From: UBA1227 sp964539045
GTDB taxonomy: Bacteria; Bacillota; Clostridia; Oscillospirales; Acutalibacteraceae
Direction of reading: 5' to 3'
Length of the DNA: 17,884 nt
Assembly (NCBI GenBank): GCA_964539045.1
Contig: CAZIHW010000041.1
Coordinates: 1 to 17,884 of the forward strand
Positions 6,991 through 13,609 of the stretch are shown here, in pieces; the first letter of the stretch is position 1; every line of letters begins with the position of its first letter. Under the pieces are notes generated by a model. That model saw only the letters and a program-made list of their open reading frames with translations, was not told where the DNA came from and did no database searches. Made by a program: the position numbers and the translations under genes.

Positions 6991-8616
6991 ATGGTTATCA
7001 CATCTTCTATACTTTTTTATCAATTAGCAAAAAAGCATGACTTAGTTGAGAAAAAAGCGCCTTCCGACAAACTTCAAATAAAAAATATAAGGATATACAA
7101 AGGAAAAACAGAAGTCGGCGTTTTATATCTAGTGGACTGTAAGCAAATAGTCAGGCCGATAACAAGCAAAAAGCCTGTAAGCTTCTTATTTATAAATGCC
7201 GAAGACTTTGACAAGAACAATATTCCGAAGAACTGCGACTATGCTATTTTCAAAGGTATAAGAAACAATATTGAACTTTTTGAGACTGTATCAGACTCAA
7301 TTAATGAGTTGCAGGAATGGGATTGTAAGCTTAAGGATGGTATGGCAATGCGCTACCCTCTTGATGAGTTCGGTGCTTTAGCCCAGGTTATCATAAATGA
7401 ACCCATATACATACTGACCAGAAACCTTTCCCTGCTTTCTATCTCCACAAAAAAAGGTTATGATTTTCTTACAAATGACATAATAAATGAGAAAGCCGAT
7501 CAGGCTCTGTATCGTTCGAATTTCGGCAAAACACTATCCATTGACTATGCAAATGAGTTACTGTCAGATGAAGAATACCATACTACAAGCAAAACGGTTG
7601 ATACATACAACTTTGTTGACGGTTATGACAATGAGTTTCTATGCATGAACATATTCAGTGACACAAGGTACATTGCCAGAGTTATGGCTCCCGCAACGAA
7701 ATATGCCGGACGGATTGATGAAGGCGAAATTCAGCTTTTCAGACACTTTTTCAAGTATTTGAAACTGGTTTATTTAAGATATACCGAGGATCCGCTTATA
7801 AAGAGTAATACGGACAAACTTCACCTCTTATTAAACAATATCATATTTAATCCGGAAAAAATTGACGCCACCGAGGCGGGTCTTGTTCTTCAAAACTACG
7901 GTTGGAGTGAAAATAACAAATTTTCCGTAGTAAAATTCAGTTTCTTCAAAAATGCCAGCTGGGACGAAGTTACAGAGTATATTTGCGGAAAACTGGAAGA
8001 GACCTGGTCAAACTCATGTGCAATTATACACGATGAAGATATAATCTGGGTTTTCAATCACTCCTTACGGAACAATTCAACAGACGAGAGAAAGTTCTTC
8101 CATGTACTCGCATACATAGTCCGTGACTTTGTATGCAAGGCCGGAGTATCAGATGAATTTACGGAATTAAAAAAGCTGCCCTCTTACCTACTTCAAGCTG
8201 AAACAGCTCTTAAAATAGGTCAGAAACGCAGCCCTAATCAATGGTATTTTAAATTTTCAAATTATGCTCTTGATTATATGTTTGACAGAATCGTAAGTGA
8301 ATTCAGTTATGATCAGCTGGTTATAGAGGGCATCAGGAAGCTTATAGACTATGATAAAAAGAACGGAACCGAGTACCTTCCCACTCTGAAATGTTTCCTA
8401 TATAACAACTGTAACTCAACACACACCGCGGATGAGATGTTCATTCACAGAACGACGCTCATACGCAGAATAGAGCGTATAAGAGAGATATGTGACATTG
8501 ACTTTGAAGACAGAGACACACATATTTATCTCACTCTCTCATTCTGGATTCTTGAGAGGCTCGGATTTGATACAAGCGATCCGGATGCTATCCAAGAAGA
8601 ACGTCCTTTGCAATAA
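6991..8616 (+). CDS. PucR/CdaR-type transcriptional regulator
   Basis: The last about 80 residues form a PucR C-terminal helix-turn-helix: from 463 the protein reads LPTLKCFLYNNCNSTHTADE, followed by an RTTLIRRIERI recognition-helix region and DRDTHIYLTLSFWIL. The region of about 285-450 has the length and pattern of the degenerate GGDEF-like domain of CdaR/PucR proteins. The first 250 residues, likely the sensor part, match nothing I recognise. The protein has 541 residues. GGAGG lies 8 nt before ATG. It is second in a unit with the RACo-like activator, so it is likely the local regulator, responding to the methyl donor or a product. Its 3' end overlaps the convergent corrinoid protein 2 gene by 29 bp. 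Confidence 0.82.
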   Translation: MVITSSILFYQLAKKHDLVEKKAPSDKLQIKNIRIYKGKTEVGVLYLVDCKQIVRPITSKKPVSFLFINAEDFDKNNIPKNCDYAIFKGIRNNIELFETVSDSINELQEWDCKLKDGMAMRYPLDEFGALAQVIINEPIYILTRNLSLLSISTKKGYDFLTNDIINEKADQALYRSNFGKTLSIDYANELLSDEEYHTTSKTVDTYNFVDGYDNEFLCMNIFSDTRYIARVMAPATKYAGRIDEGEIQLFRHFFKYLKLVYLRYTEDPLIKSNTDKLHLLLNNIIFNPEKIDATEAGLVLQNYGWSENNKFSVVKFSFFKNASWDEVTEYICGKLEETWSNSCAIIHDEDIIWVFNHSLRNNSTDERKFFHVLAYIVRDFVCKAGVSDEFTELKKLPSYLLQAETALKIGQKRSPNQWYFKFSNYALDYMFDRIVSEFSYDQLVIEGIRKLIDYDKKNGTEYLPTLKCFLYNNCNSTHTADEMFIHRTTLIRRIERIREICDIDFEDRDTHIYLTLSFWILERLGFDTSDPDAIQEERPLQ

Positions 8617-9220
8617 TAGCACTGAGAGTAGCAGTTGCGGCATAATAATCCGCGCCGACAGCTTTTGCAGCGTCAGCATCTATGGAAGCTCCCCCGACGA
8701 TTATTTTTACATTGCCGCGAAGCCCTTCATTCTCTATAAATTCGATAGTTTCCTTTATTTCGGGAATTGATGTATCAAGAGAAGAAGAGATGGCCAGAAT
8801 CTTGGCATCGGGATTCTTTCTTATTGTCTCCGCAAAGGCTTCCGGAGACACGTCGATACCGAGGTCAATCACCTCAACACCAACCGACTCAAGCATGGTG
8901 ACAACAAGGCCCTTGCCTATATCATGCAAGTCACCTTGTGCCATACCTACAATGGCTTTTCCGATGTACTCGCATTCTTCTCCTCTTATTAAAGGTGTAA
9001 CATATGTTACACCTTTTTTCATTGTTTGTGCGGAGAAAAACATATCGGAGATTTGTATCTCGCCGTTTTGGAATCGCTCGCCGACTATCTTCATGGCATC
9101 AGTCATCTCATTGACCAATTGAATGGGCTCCTCACCCGCCTCAAGCGCTTCTTTTACTGCGAGAATTATCTTTTTACTTTTACCGTTTTTAACAATATCC
9201 TCTATATCCGATCTACTCAT
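8588..9220 (-). CDS. Corrinoid (B12-binding) methyltransferase protein 2
   Basis: This is a second methyl-carrier corrinoid protein, 210 residues, with the same two-domain plan as protein 1: a helical cap (about 1-80) and a B12-binding domain. DxHxxG is DLHDIG at 97-102, with His99 as cobalt ligand. SSSL at 145-148 fits the SxL motif and GG is at 176-177. The frame runs upstream to an ATG at 9247 inside the chaperonin-like gene, but GTGGAGG lies 6 nt before the ATG at 9220, which also falls 1 nt after the chaperonin stop (TGATATG). That start is therefore chosen, and translational coupling is likely. As part of the same unit, this protein rather than protein 1 may be the direct partner of the UroD-family methyltransferase; this is inference. 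Confidence 0.92.
   Translation of the reverse strand: MSRSDIEDIVKNGKSKKIILAVKEALEAGEEPIQLVNEMTDAMKIVGERFQNGEIQISDMFFSAQTMKKGVTYVTPLIRGEECEYIGKAIVGMAQGDLHDIGKGLVVTMLESVGVEVIDLGIDVSPEAFAETIRKNPDAKILAISSSLDTSIPEIKETIEFIENEGLRGNVKIIVGGASIDADAAKAVGADYYAATATLSAIIAKDVLLG
8991..9019 (+). terminator. Perfect 26-bp palindrome plus T6 inside the corrinoid protein 2 gene
   Basis: Bases 8991-9016 are a perfect palindrome (core GGTGTAACATATGTTACACC) and run into a T tract at 9014-9019 on the plus strand. In that direction it has the form of an intrinsic terminator and could stop transcription arriving from the regulator gene that ends at 8616. On the minus strand it encodes residues of about 68-78 (KKGVTYVTPLI). 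No other plus-strand terminator was seen after 8616. Confidence 0.5.
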
Positions 9221-9221
9221 A

Positions 9222-10820
9222 TCAGCCCTCCACAGGCTTTCCTGCATCGCCTACAGCCGCACCGGTTGTAACATAGACAGCGGCAATGCTTTCAGCACTG
9301 ACAAACGAATTGCGAACAACAGTAACAGGATCTAAAATTTTCATTTCAAACATATCGCCGTATTTATCATTAAGGGCATCGTATCCGAAGTTTTTCGAGT
9401 CAGATGTCCTTATTTTATTAATAACAACGCTTGCATCTGCTCCGGCATTCTTTGCTATTTGCCTGATTGGAGCCTCCAGCGCAAGTCTTATTGTCCTGGC
9501 ACCTTCTTTTTCATCTCCGTCAAGGCTGCTCTCAAGCGTTTCTACCGCGTCGGTACAAAGGAGAAGCGCCTTTCCGCCTCCCGGTACAACACCGTCATTT
9601 ACAGCATTTTTAGCAGCATTCAGGGCATCCTCTATACGGTACTTTCTCTCAAACATCTCGAGTTCGGATGTACCGCCGACAGATATCACAGCCATAGCGG
9701 AATTCAATATGGCCAGAGATGCCTGCAATTTATCAACCTCATAAAGGTGATGTTCTGTTTCAAGTCGTTTGAGTATAGCCTTTTTAAGTTCTGCAACCTT
9801 TTCGCTTTCCGGAGTTTTAGGCTCTTCTATTGTGGTGATGTTCCTCTCTACCACTACCTTCTTGGCCCGTCCGCAATAAGAGAGACCGCAGTTTTCGGGA
9901 TGCAGGTCAACAGCAGGATCAATAAGCGTAGCACCGGTAACCGCCGCTATACACTCGAGGTTTCTGTCCCTGGTATCTCCGTGTCCGGGCGCTTTTACAG
10001 CGGCAACCTTTAAAATATCTTTTTCGGCGTTGGCAGCAAGAGCTGTCAGACATTCCCCGCTTATATCTTTAGCTATTATGAAAATCGGAGCATCCTCCCT
10101 AACGGCTTCCTCAAGCAGCTTGTATACCTGTTTTATCTTTGTAAGATCATCCTTAACGACAAAGATGTACGGATCATTATATTCACCGATATTCTTTACA
10201 TTGTCTGTTACAAAGAATCTGGAAAGATAGCCCGAATCCAGCCTGCAACCGTGTGAAACAGTCAAAACGGTCTCGGCCATTTGAGTATCCTCAATTAATA
10301 CTACACAATCATTGCCCAGTTTGTCAAAAGCTTCTGCAATGATGCCGCCTATCTCAGGGTCATTTCCACCCGAGACAGTGGCAATATTGTATACTGTTTC
10401 ATTATCAATATCCTTTTTTGCAATTTGGGAAAGGGTATCGCATACTACACTTACAGCCTTATCCATACCCCTCCTCAAAAAGACAGGGTTTGCTCCTGCA
10501 GCTATATTCTTAAAAGCCTCATTTATCATGGATTGCGCAAGAACAATTGAAGCTGTTGTTCCGTCTCCGGATATTTTATTGGATTTTAAAGCAGCCTCTT
10601 TGATTATCTGGGCTCCCATATTCTCAAAAGTATCCTCAAAAACTATTTGTTTCGCGATGGTATAACCGTCATTGGTAACAAGAGGTACATCATACTGTTG
10701 AGTAAATGCAGCATTTCTCCCCTTAGGCCCGTAAGTGGATATTATGGCATTAGCCATCTTATTCATTCCGGACACAAGGGACGTTTTTGCTTCATTGTCA
10801 AATAGAATCTTCTTCCCCAT
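9222..10820 (-). CDS. Divergent GroEL-family (group I) chaperonin paralogue
   Basis: The protein has 532 residues and aligns by eye with GroEL from end to end. ATPase residues are present: YGPKGRN at 30-36, Asp51, GDGTT with Asp86, and Asp398 in IEDALNAAKNAV, followed by GGG at 414-416. The apical domain keeps SGYLSRFF at 196-203 and KVAAVKAPGHGD at 271-282. At positions known in E. coli GroEL to bind substrate and GroES it differs: Leu234 to Tyr (233 here), Val263 and Val264 to Ala (262, 263). Tyr199, Phe204, Leu237 and Leu259 are kept. The region before Asp398 lacks the usual KLxGGVAVI wording, and the C-terminus has no GGM repeats. No groES is present in the window. AAAGGG 7 nt upstream supports the ATG. 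Its place among corrinoid methyltransferase genes suggests a client-specific chaperonin, probably beside a housekeeping GroEL elsewhere. Confidence 0.9.
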   Translation of the reverse strand: MGKKILFDNEAKTSLVSGMNKMANAIISTYGPKGRNAAFTQQYDVPLVTNDGYTIAKQIVFEDTFENMGAQIIKEAALKSNKISGDGTTASIVLAQSMINEAFKNIAAGANPVFLRRGMDKAVSVVCDTLSQIAKKDIDNETVYNIATVSGGNDPEIGGIIAEAFDKLGNDCVVLIEDTQMAETVLTVSHGCRLDSGYLSRFFVTDNVKNIGEYNDPYIFVVKDDLTKIKQVYKLLEEAVREDAPIFIIAKDISGECLTALAANAEKDILKVAAVKAPGHGDTRDRNLECIAAVTGATLIDPAVDLHPENCGLSYCGRAKKVVVERNITTIEEPKTPESEKVAELKKAILKRLETEHHLYEVDKLQASLAILNSAMAVISVGGTSELEMFERKYRIEDALNAAKNAVNDGVVPGGGKALLLCTDAVETLESSLDGDEKEGARTIRLALEAPIRQIAKNAGADASVVINKIRTSDSKNFGYDALNDKYGDMFEMKILDPVTVVRNSFVSAESIAAVYVTTGAAVGDAGKPVEG

Positions 10821-10833
10821 AAAAACACCCTTT

Positions 10834-10867
10834 AAATAAAAGAACCGAGCCAGGAATAGCTCGGTTC
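10834..10867 (-). terminator. Internal terminator between the small ORF and the chaperonin-like gene
   Basis: On the minus strand a perfect 9-bp stem (GAACCGAGC with GCTCGGTTC, 10842-10867), 8-nt loop, is followed directly by TTTTATTT. It begins 17 nt after the stop of the 45-residue ORF. Its T tract abuts the ribosome binding site of the chaperonin gene at 10828-10833, so that gene needs readthrough of the terminator or a promoter upstream of it. Confidence 0.85.
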
Positions 10868-10883
10868 CCCAATAATTTTAAAA

Positions 10884-11021
10884 TCAGCCGTCGATAAGGA
10901 TTCTGATAAGAAGAGGACCCATCATCTTTTTAAGAGGTCTTGCCCAAAGAGGCATAATCTTATTGAGAAGCTTATCGTATCCCTCAGGGTATGAAGCATA
11001 CCAGCATGAATTCTTATCCAT
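10884..11021 (-). CDS. Small protein of 45 residues, function unknown
   Basis: This short ORF has one of the best ribosome binding sites in the window: AAAGGAGG 8 nt before ATG. The binding site sits right after the stop codon of the UroD-family methyltransferase gene, with 17 nt between the two reading frames. The protein begins MDKNSCWYASYPEGYDKLLN and continues with PLWARPLKKMMGPLL and IRILIDG. It has two Trp, three Tyr, one Cys and a net positive charge, and its second half could form a basic amphipathic helix. It is not a clear membrane segment and has no signal peptide. The terminator follows at once. I do not recognise a family. Position and signals suggest an accessory or stabilising subunit of the methyltransferase, or a chaperonin client or adaptor; both are inference. 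Confidence 0.8.
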   Translation of the reverse strand: MDKNSCWYASYPEGYDKLLNKIMPLWARPLKKMMGPLLIRILIDG

Positions 11022-11038
11022 AGTAAAGTCCTCCTTTA

Positions 11039-12238
11039 TCACTTAAGCTCGTAGTTTGAAACAAACTCACAAACAGCCTTGAGATTTTCTGACTTACAGT
11101 CATTTCTGTAAGAGAGCATCTTATCCTCAGAAAGGATAAATCCACCTTCAGAGCCGAGTTCATCAATGAGCTTCTTTGTATAATCTACACACTCTTCTGC
11201 TGTAGCAGTTCCGAGCATCTGAGTTGTAAGACCGCCGATGATAGCAACATTCGGAAGAGCCTCACGGATAGCCCAAGGATCATCGTTTTCAAGATGGAAG
11301 GCAAGAGAGCCTTTCTTGAAATCAGTGAAGTGATCGGCATACATGTCAATCTTACCCTCTGTGAAGATACGAGGACACTTGCCCTTCTGCTCATAAGCCT
11401 TGAGCAATGGCTCAAGATAGCACCAATAAAGCTCATCAAACTGCTTCGGATTGAGAATATTTTGAGAGAGCATAATAAGAGAAGCATCGAAGCAATACTT
11501 CATATCAGGTCCGTCTTCACCCTCAAGAATTTTAGCAATAATCGGCTTTGTTTCTTTTTCATTCCATGCATCGCAGAATTCCTTGAGTTGAGCAAAGTTT
11601 CTACGAGCTGCAATGGAAAGGTTTCTGATACCGAGAAGGTTTGACTCAGCTTCCTCGATACCGAAGTTTATTGTACCCTTCATCGGGTTATTCGGAGCAC
11701 CTGATGGAAGACCGTACTTTCCTGTTACGCTGTTCATCTTGAAAATGAACATTATGTAGCTCATGTACTCTTTCCAGACATTCTTCCAGGTATCCATTGA
11801 TTTTTCATAGAAATCAGGATACTTCTCAGGAAGAGCAACTTCCCAGCAATACTTGTTCTTGTCCTCAATATAATCCATGAGTTTATCTACAGGACAATAT
11901 GCGTGGTCGTTGATACCTACAACTTCCTTGTCATAGTAGTAGTAACCATGATCACCTGTTCCGAAAGCCTCTGTTACATTGAACTGGTTACGGATACCTA
12001 TGTCGATAAGCACGTCAACAGGATACTTATCAAGGAACTTTACAACAGTTTCCTTCATGACATCAAAGTTAGTCATGGCCTGATCAATAGTATAACCGGC
12101 ATCAAAAATCTTCCATGTAACTATGTTACCATAGTGAGGTATTCTGTCCGGCTTCTTCCACTGCTCTGCGTCACGGAATAGTTTTATTCTGTATGCTTTG
12201 AGCTCTTTTGGCTTCATAGCCTTTTCGATTTCTCTCAT
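11039..12238 (-). CDS. UroD-family corrinoid methyltransferase (MtaA/O-demethylase-like), substrate unknown
   Basis: The protein has 399 residues with the uroporphyrinogen-decarboxylase-like TIM barrel used by many corrinoid methyltransferases. Visible family features in the C-terminal half are PRIFTEGKID (289-298), ALPNVAIIGGLTTQMLGTAT (327-346), a KKLIDELG helix and GGFILS at 365-370, followed by ENLKAV. Canonical MtaA-type enzymes have HxC in place of the TEG region and Cys after GGFILSPG; here those positions are TEG and EDKM, so the usual His/Cys/Cys zinc set is absent. His315 and Asp/Glu residues remain nearby. Related demethylase-type members also carry an EG motif here. Context with two corrinoid proteins, an activator and a methyl-THF methyltransferase makes haem synthesis unlikely. 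AAAGGAG 8 nt upstream supports the ATG; it is the first gene of its unit. Confidence 0.85.
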   Translation of the reverse strand: MREIEKAMKPKELKAYRIKLFRDAEQWKKPDRIPHYGNIVTWKIFDAGYTIDQAMTNFDVMKETVVKFLDKYPVDVLIDIGIRNQFNVTEAFGTGDHGYYYYDKEVVGINDHAYCPVDKLMDYIEDKNKYCWEVALPEKYPDFYEKSMDTWKNVWKEYMSYIMFIFKMNSVTGKYGLPSGAPNNPMKGTINFGIEEAESNLLGIRNLSIAARRNFAQLKEFCDAWNEKETKPIIAKILEGEDGPDMKYCFDASLIMLSQNILNPKQFDELYWCYLEPLLKAYEQKGKCPRIFTEGKIDMYADHFTDFKKGSLAFHLENDDPWAIREALPNVAIIGGLTTQMLGTATAEECVDYTKKLIDELGSEGGFILSEDKMLSYRNDCKSENLKAVCEFVSNYELK

Positions 12239-12281
12239 AGCGCTTTCTCCTTTTTATGAACGAATTCATATTGTCGTAATT

Positions 12282-12310
12282 ATAATAATAAATTGTTCCT
12301 ATTTTGTCAA
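12282..12310 (-). promoter_or_regulatory. Sigma-A-type promoter of the UroD methyltransferase/chaperonin unit
   Basis: On the minus strand TTGACA (12305-12310) and TATTAT (12282-12287) are 17 bp apart, giving a start near 12275 and a leader of about 37 nt. A palindrome TATGAA-CGAA-TTCATA at 12255-12270 lies just downstream of the start and could be an operator. The TGAACG half-site is also found in the divergent control region at 5154. Confidence 0.8.
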
Positions 12311-12338
12311 CAAAAAAAGCAACAGTGTTTTTTGTTGA
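12307..12338 (-). terminator. Inverted repeat, possible weak terminator after the exonuclease gene
   Basis: On the minus strand, 22 nt after the exonuclease stop, TCAACAAAAAA and TTTTTTGTTGA form an 11-bp A/T-rich inverted repeat with a 10-nt loop. An inner CAACA/TGTTG hairpin is followed by C and seven T. The repeat also covers the -35 box of the next promoter, so it might be an operator instead. Confidence 0.4.
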
Positions 12339-12359
12339 TATTATATAAAAGTTTACATG

Positions 12360-13205
12360 TCACTTCATTGTTGCGACTGATTTTTTGACAATCAACTGAC
12401 TGTAGTTCTTCTTAAACTGAACAGATACTCTGTACTTTATCTTACAGTCCTTACAATAATACAAGGCTGTAAAATTGTTATTGATAAACTTCCAATCATT
12501 GATCTGATTAGCCAGTTCTCCGCACTCTAAGCATTTGCAGCACAGGGCATTTTTATCTACAAGCTTATCATTGATATCCGTAACAATGTACGGCCTGAAC
12601 ATTATCCTCTTGTAGAAATCATCGTCGCATACAACCAAATGCTTCTTAAGGTTTTCGGCATTGTATACCGCCTTAAAGCATAAGGCGGAGAGTTCACTAT
12701 CTGCCAATGCTCTGTGGTGTTTAAAGGAATCAGGATCAATGTCAATCAAAGCAGCGGCATTTGAAAGTCCTATTTGCTTTCCTTTAGGGAGTTCCTTTTC
12801 ACTCATAAAGTATGCCTGCAAATCAACATAGTTCAAAATAAAAGGAATAAAAGGATTATCAAAAAAATACTTGCAATTGCTTATCAGGGCTCTTATATCC
12901 ATATCACCCCATGACATGAATACAGTATCTTCAACTGAACCCACCCACTCTGTAAAGCGATTGCATACCACCTCGAAAACGTCAGCACCTGACACATCTT
13001 CGTTGGTTATACTGGTGAGTGTTTTTACCCTGCTCCTGAGTTTTTTCTCTACCTGAGGTTTTACAAAACTTGAAAACCTGTCTGTTATTTCCAGATTCTC
13101 ATCAAGCTTCACAGCGCCGAATTCTATTATCTCATTGATAAACTGACCCTCACGCTTACTGTAAGCTGTATTCCATTCAAGATCCAGTATTACGAATTGC
13201 TTCAA
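12360..13205 (-). CDS. DEDDh 3'-5' exonuclease with C-terminal zinc ribbon
   Basis: This is an RNase T/DNA polymerase III epsilon-type exonuclease domain at about 1-185. Exo I is ILDLEWN with Asp8 and Glu10, Exo II is SWGDMDIRAL with Asp103 the likely metal ligand, and Exo III is HHRALADSE with His164 and Asp169. After residue 200 comes a Cys4 zinc-ribbon-like tail: Cys225-x2-Cys228 and Cys251-x2-Cys254. The protein has 281 residues. The start is TTG at 13205, supported by AGGAGG 7 nt upstream; this start overlaps the stop of the preceding gene by 4 nt (TTGA), so translation is likely coupled. Whether it acts on RNA or DNA cannot be told. Its link to the MBOAT pair upstream is positional only. 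Confidence 0.85.
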   Translation of the reverse strand: MKQFVILDLEWNTAYSKREGQFINEIIEFGAVKLDENLEITDRFSSFVKPQVEKKLRSRVKTLTSITNEDVSGADVFEVVCNRFTEWVGSVEDTVFMSWGDMDIRALISNCKYFFDNPFIPFILNYVDLQAYFMSEKELPKGKQIGLSNAAALIDIDPDSFKHHRALADSELSALCFKAVYNAENLKKHLVVCDDDFYKRIMFRPYIVTDINDKLVDKNALCCKCLECGELANQINDWKFINNNFTALYYCKDCKIKYRVSVQFKKNYSQLIVKKSVATMK

Positions 13206-13594
13206 GAATTACCCTCCTTTTCATGGAGAGATTCGCCGCCGAAATCGTCACCGGTGCCTTCCTGGCTTATTATGACTACGTCATTCTCTCCGCCGGAGGA
13301 GAATTGAGTTGTAATTTTATTCATCTTGTCATTAACACTCAGAAACATATCCCTGAAAGGAAATTGATCTGAATAGTACGTCTCAAACTCTGAAATGAAC
13401 TCACCCGAGAAAAGTCGCGACACCGTAAACTTTGGGAACGCGGCAAGTCCCCTGTTCTCCCTCTCGGAAATCTTTTTGTCGGAGTCAAATATGCTGATAT
13501 TGAACATAATGATCAATGCAAGAAAGAATGACAAAATCATGCCGAGACTCGTAATCCCGCGCTTCATTATAGTTTTCTCATCTTTATATCCCAT
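13202..13594 (-). CDS. Short DHHW/AlgX-type membrane protein lacking its catalytic domain
   Basis: The protein has 130 residues. It has a cytoplasmic start, one membrane segment at about 16-34, then ISERENRGLAAFPKFT and a FETYYSDQFPFRD region typical of the N-terminal stalk of DHHW-family proteins that partner MBOAT acyltransferases. Full-length members run to roughly 350-400 residues with an SGNH-like domain; here the frame ends after a short acidic linker (GDDFGGESLHE). It is 15 nt after the MBOAT gene, with AAGGAG 7 nt before ATG. The stop overlaps the TTG start of the exonuclease gene. No remnant of the missing domain is seen downstream, so this looks like an old deletion or a natural short form rather than a fresh frameshift. 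Confidence 0.72.
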   Translation of the reverse strand: MGYKDEKTIMKRGITSLGMILSFFLALIIMFNISIFDSDKKISERENRGLAAFPKFTVSRLFSGEFISEFETYYSDQFPFRDMFLSVNDKMNKITTQFSSGGENDVVIISQEGTGDDFGGESLHEKEGNS

Positions 13595-13609
13595 AATTTA
13601 ACTCCTTTC

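Noticed and set aside
9221..9247. Upstream ATG extending corrinoid protein 2 by nine residues
   Set aside because: It lies inside the chaperonin-like gene without a ribosome binding site, whereas GTGGAGG precedes the ATG at 9220 at good spacing.
9286..10665. Long open frames on the plus strand opposite the chaperonin-like gene (up to 184 residues)
   Set aside because: They are antisense frames within a strongly recognisable GroEL-family gene, have no family resemblance and no good ribosome binding sites.
11039..12238. Calling the UroD-family protein HemE of haem synthesis
   Set aside because: It is longer and divergent, and its neighbours are corrinoid carriers, a corrinoid activator and a methyl-THF methyltransferase, with no tetrapyrrole genes.
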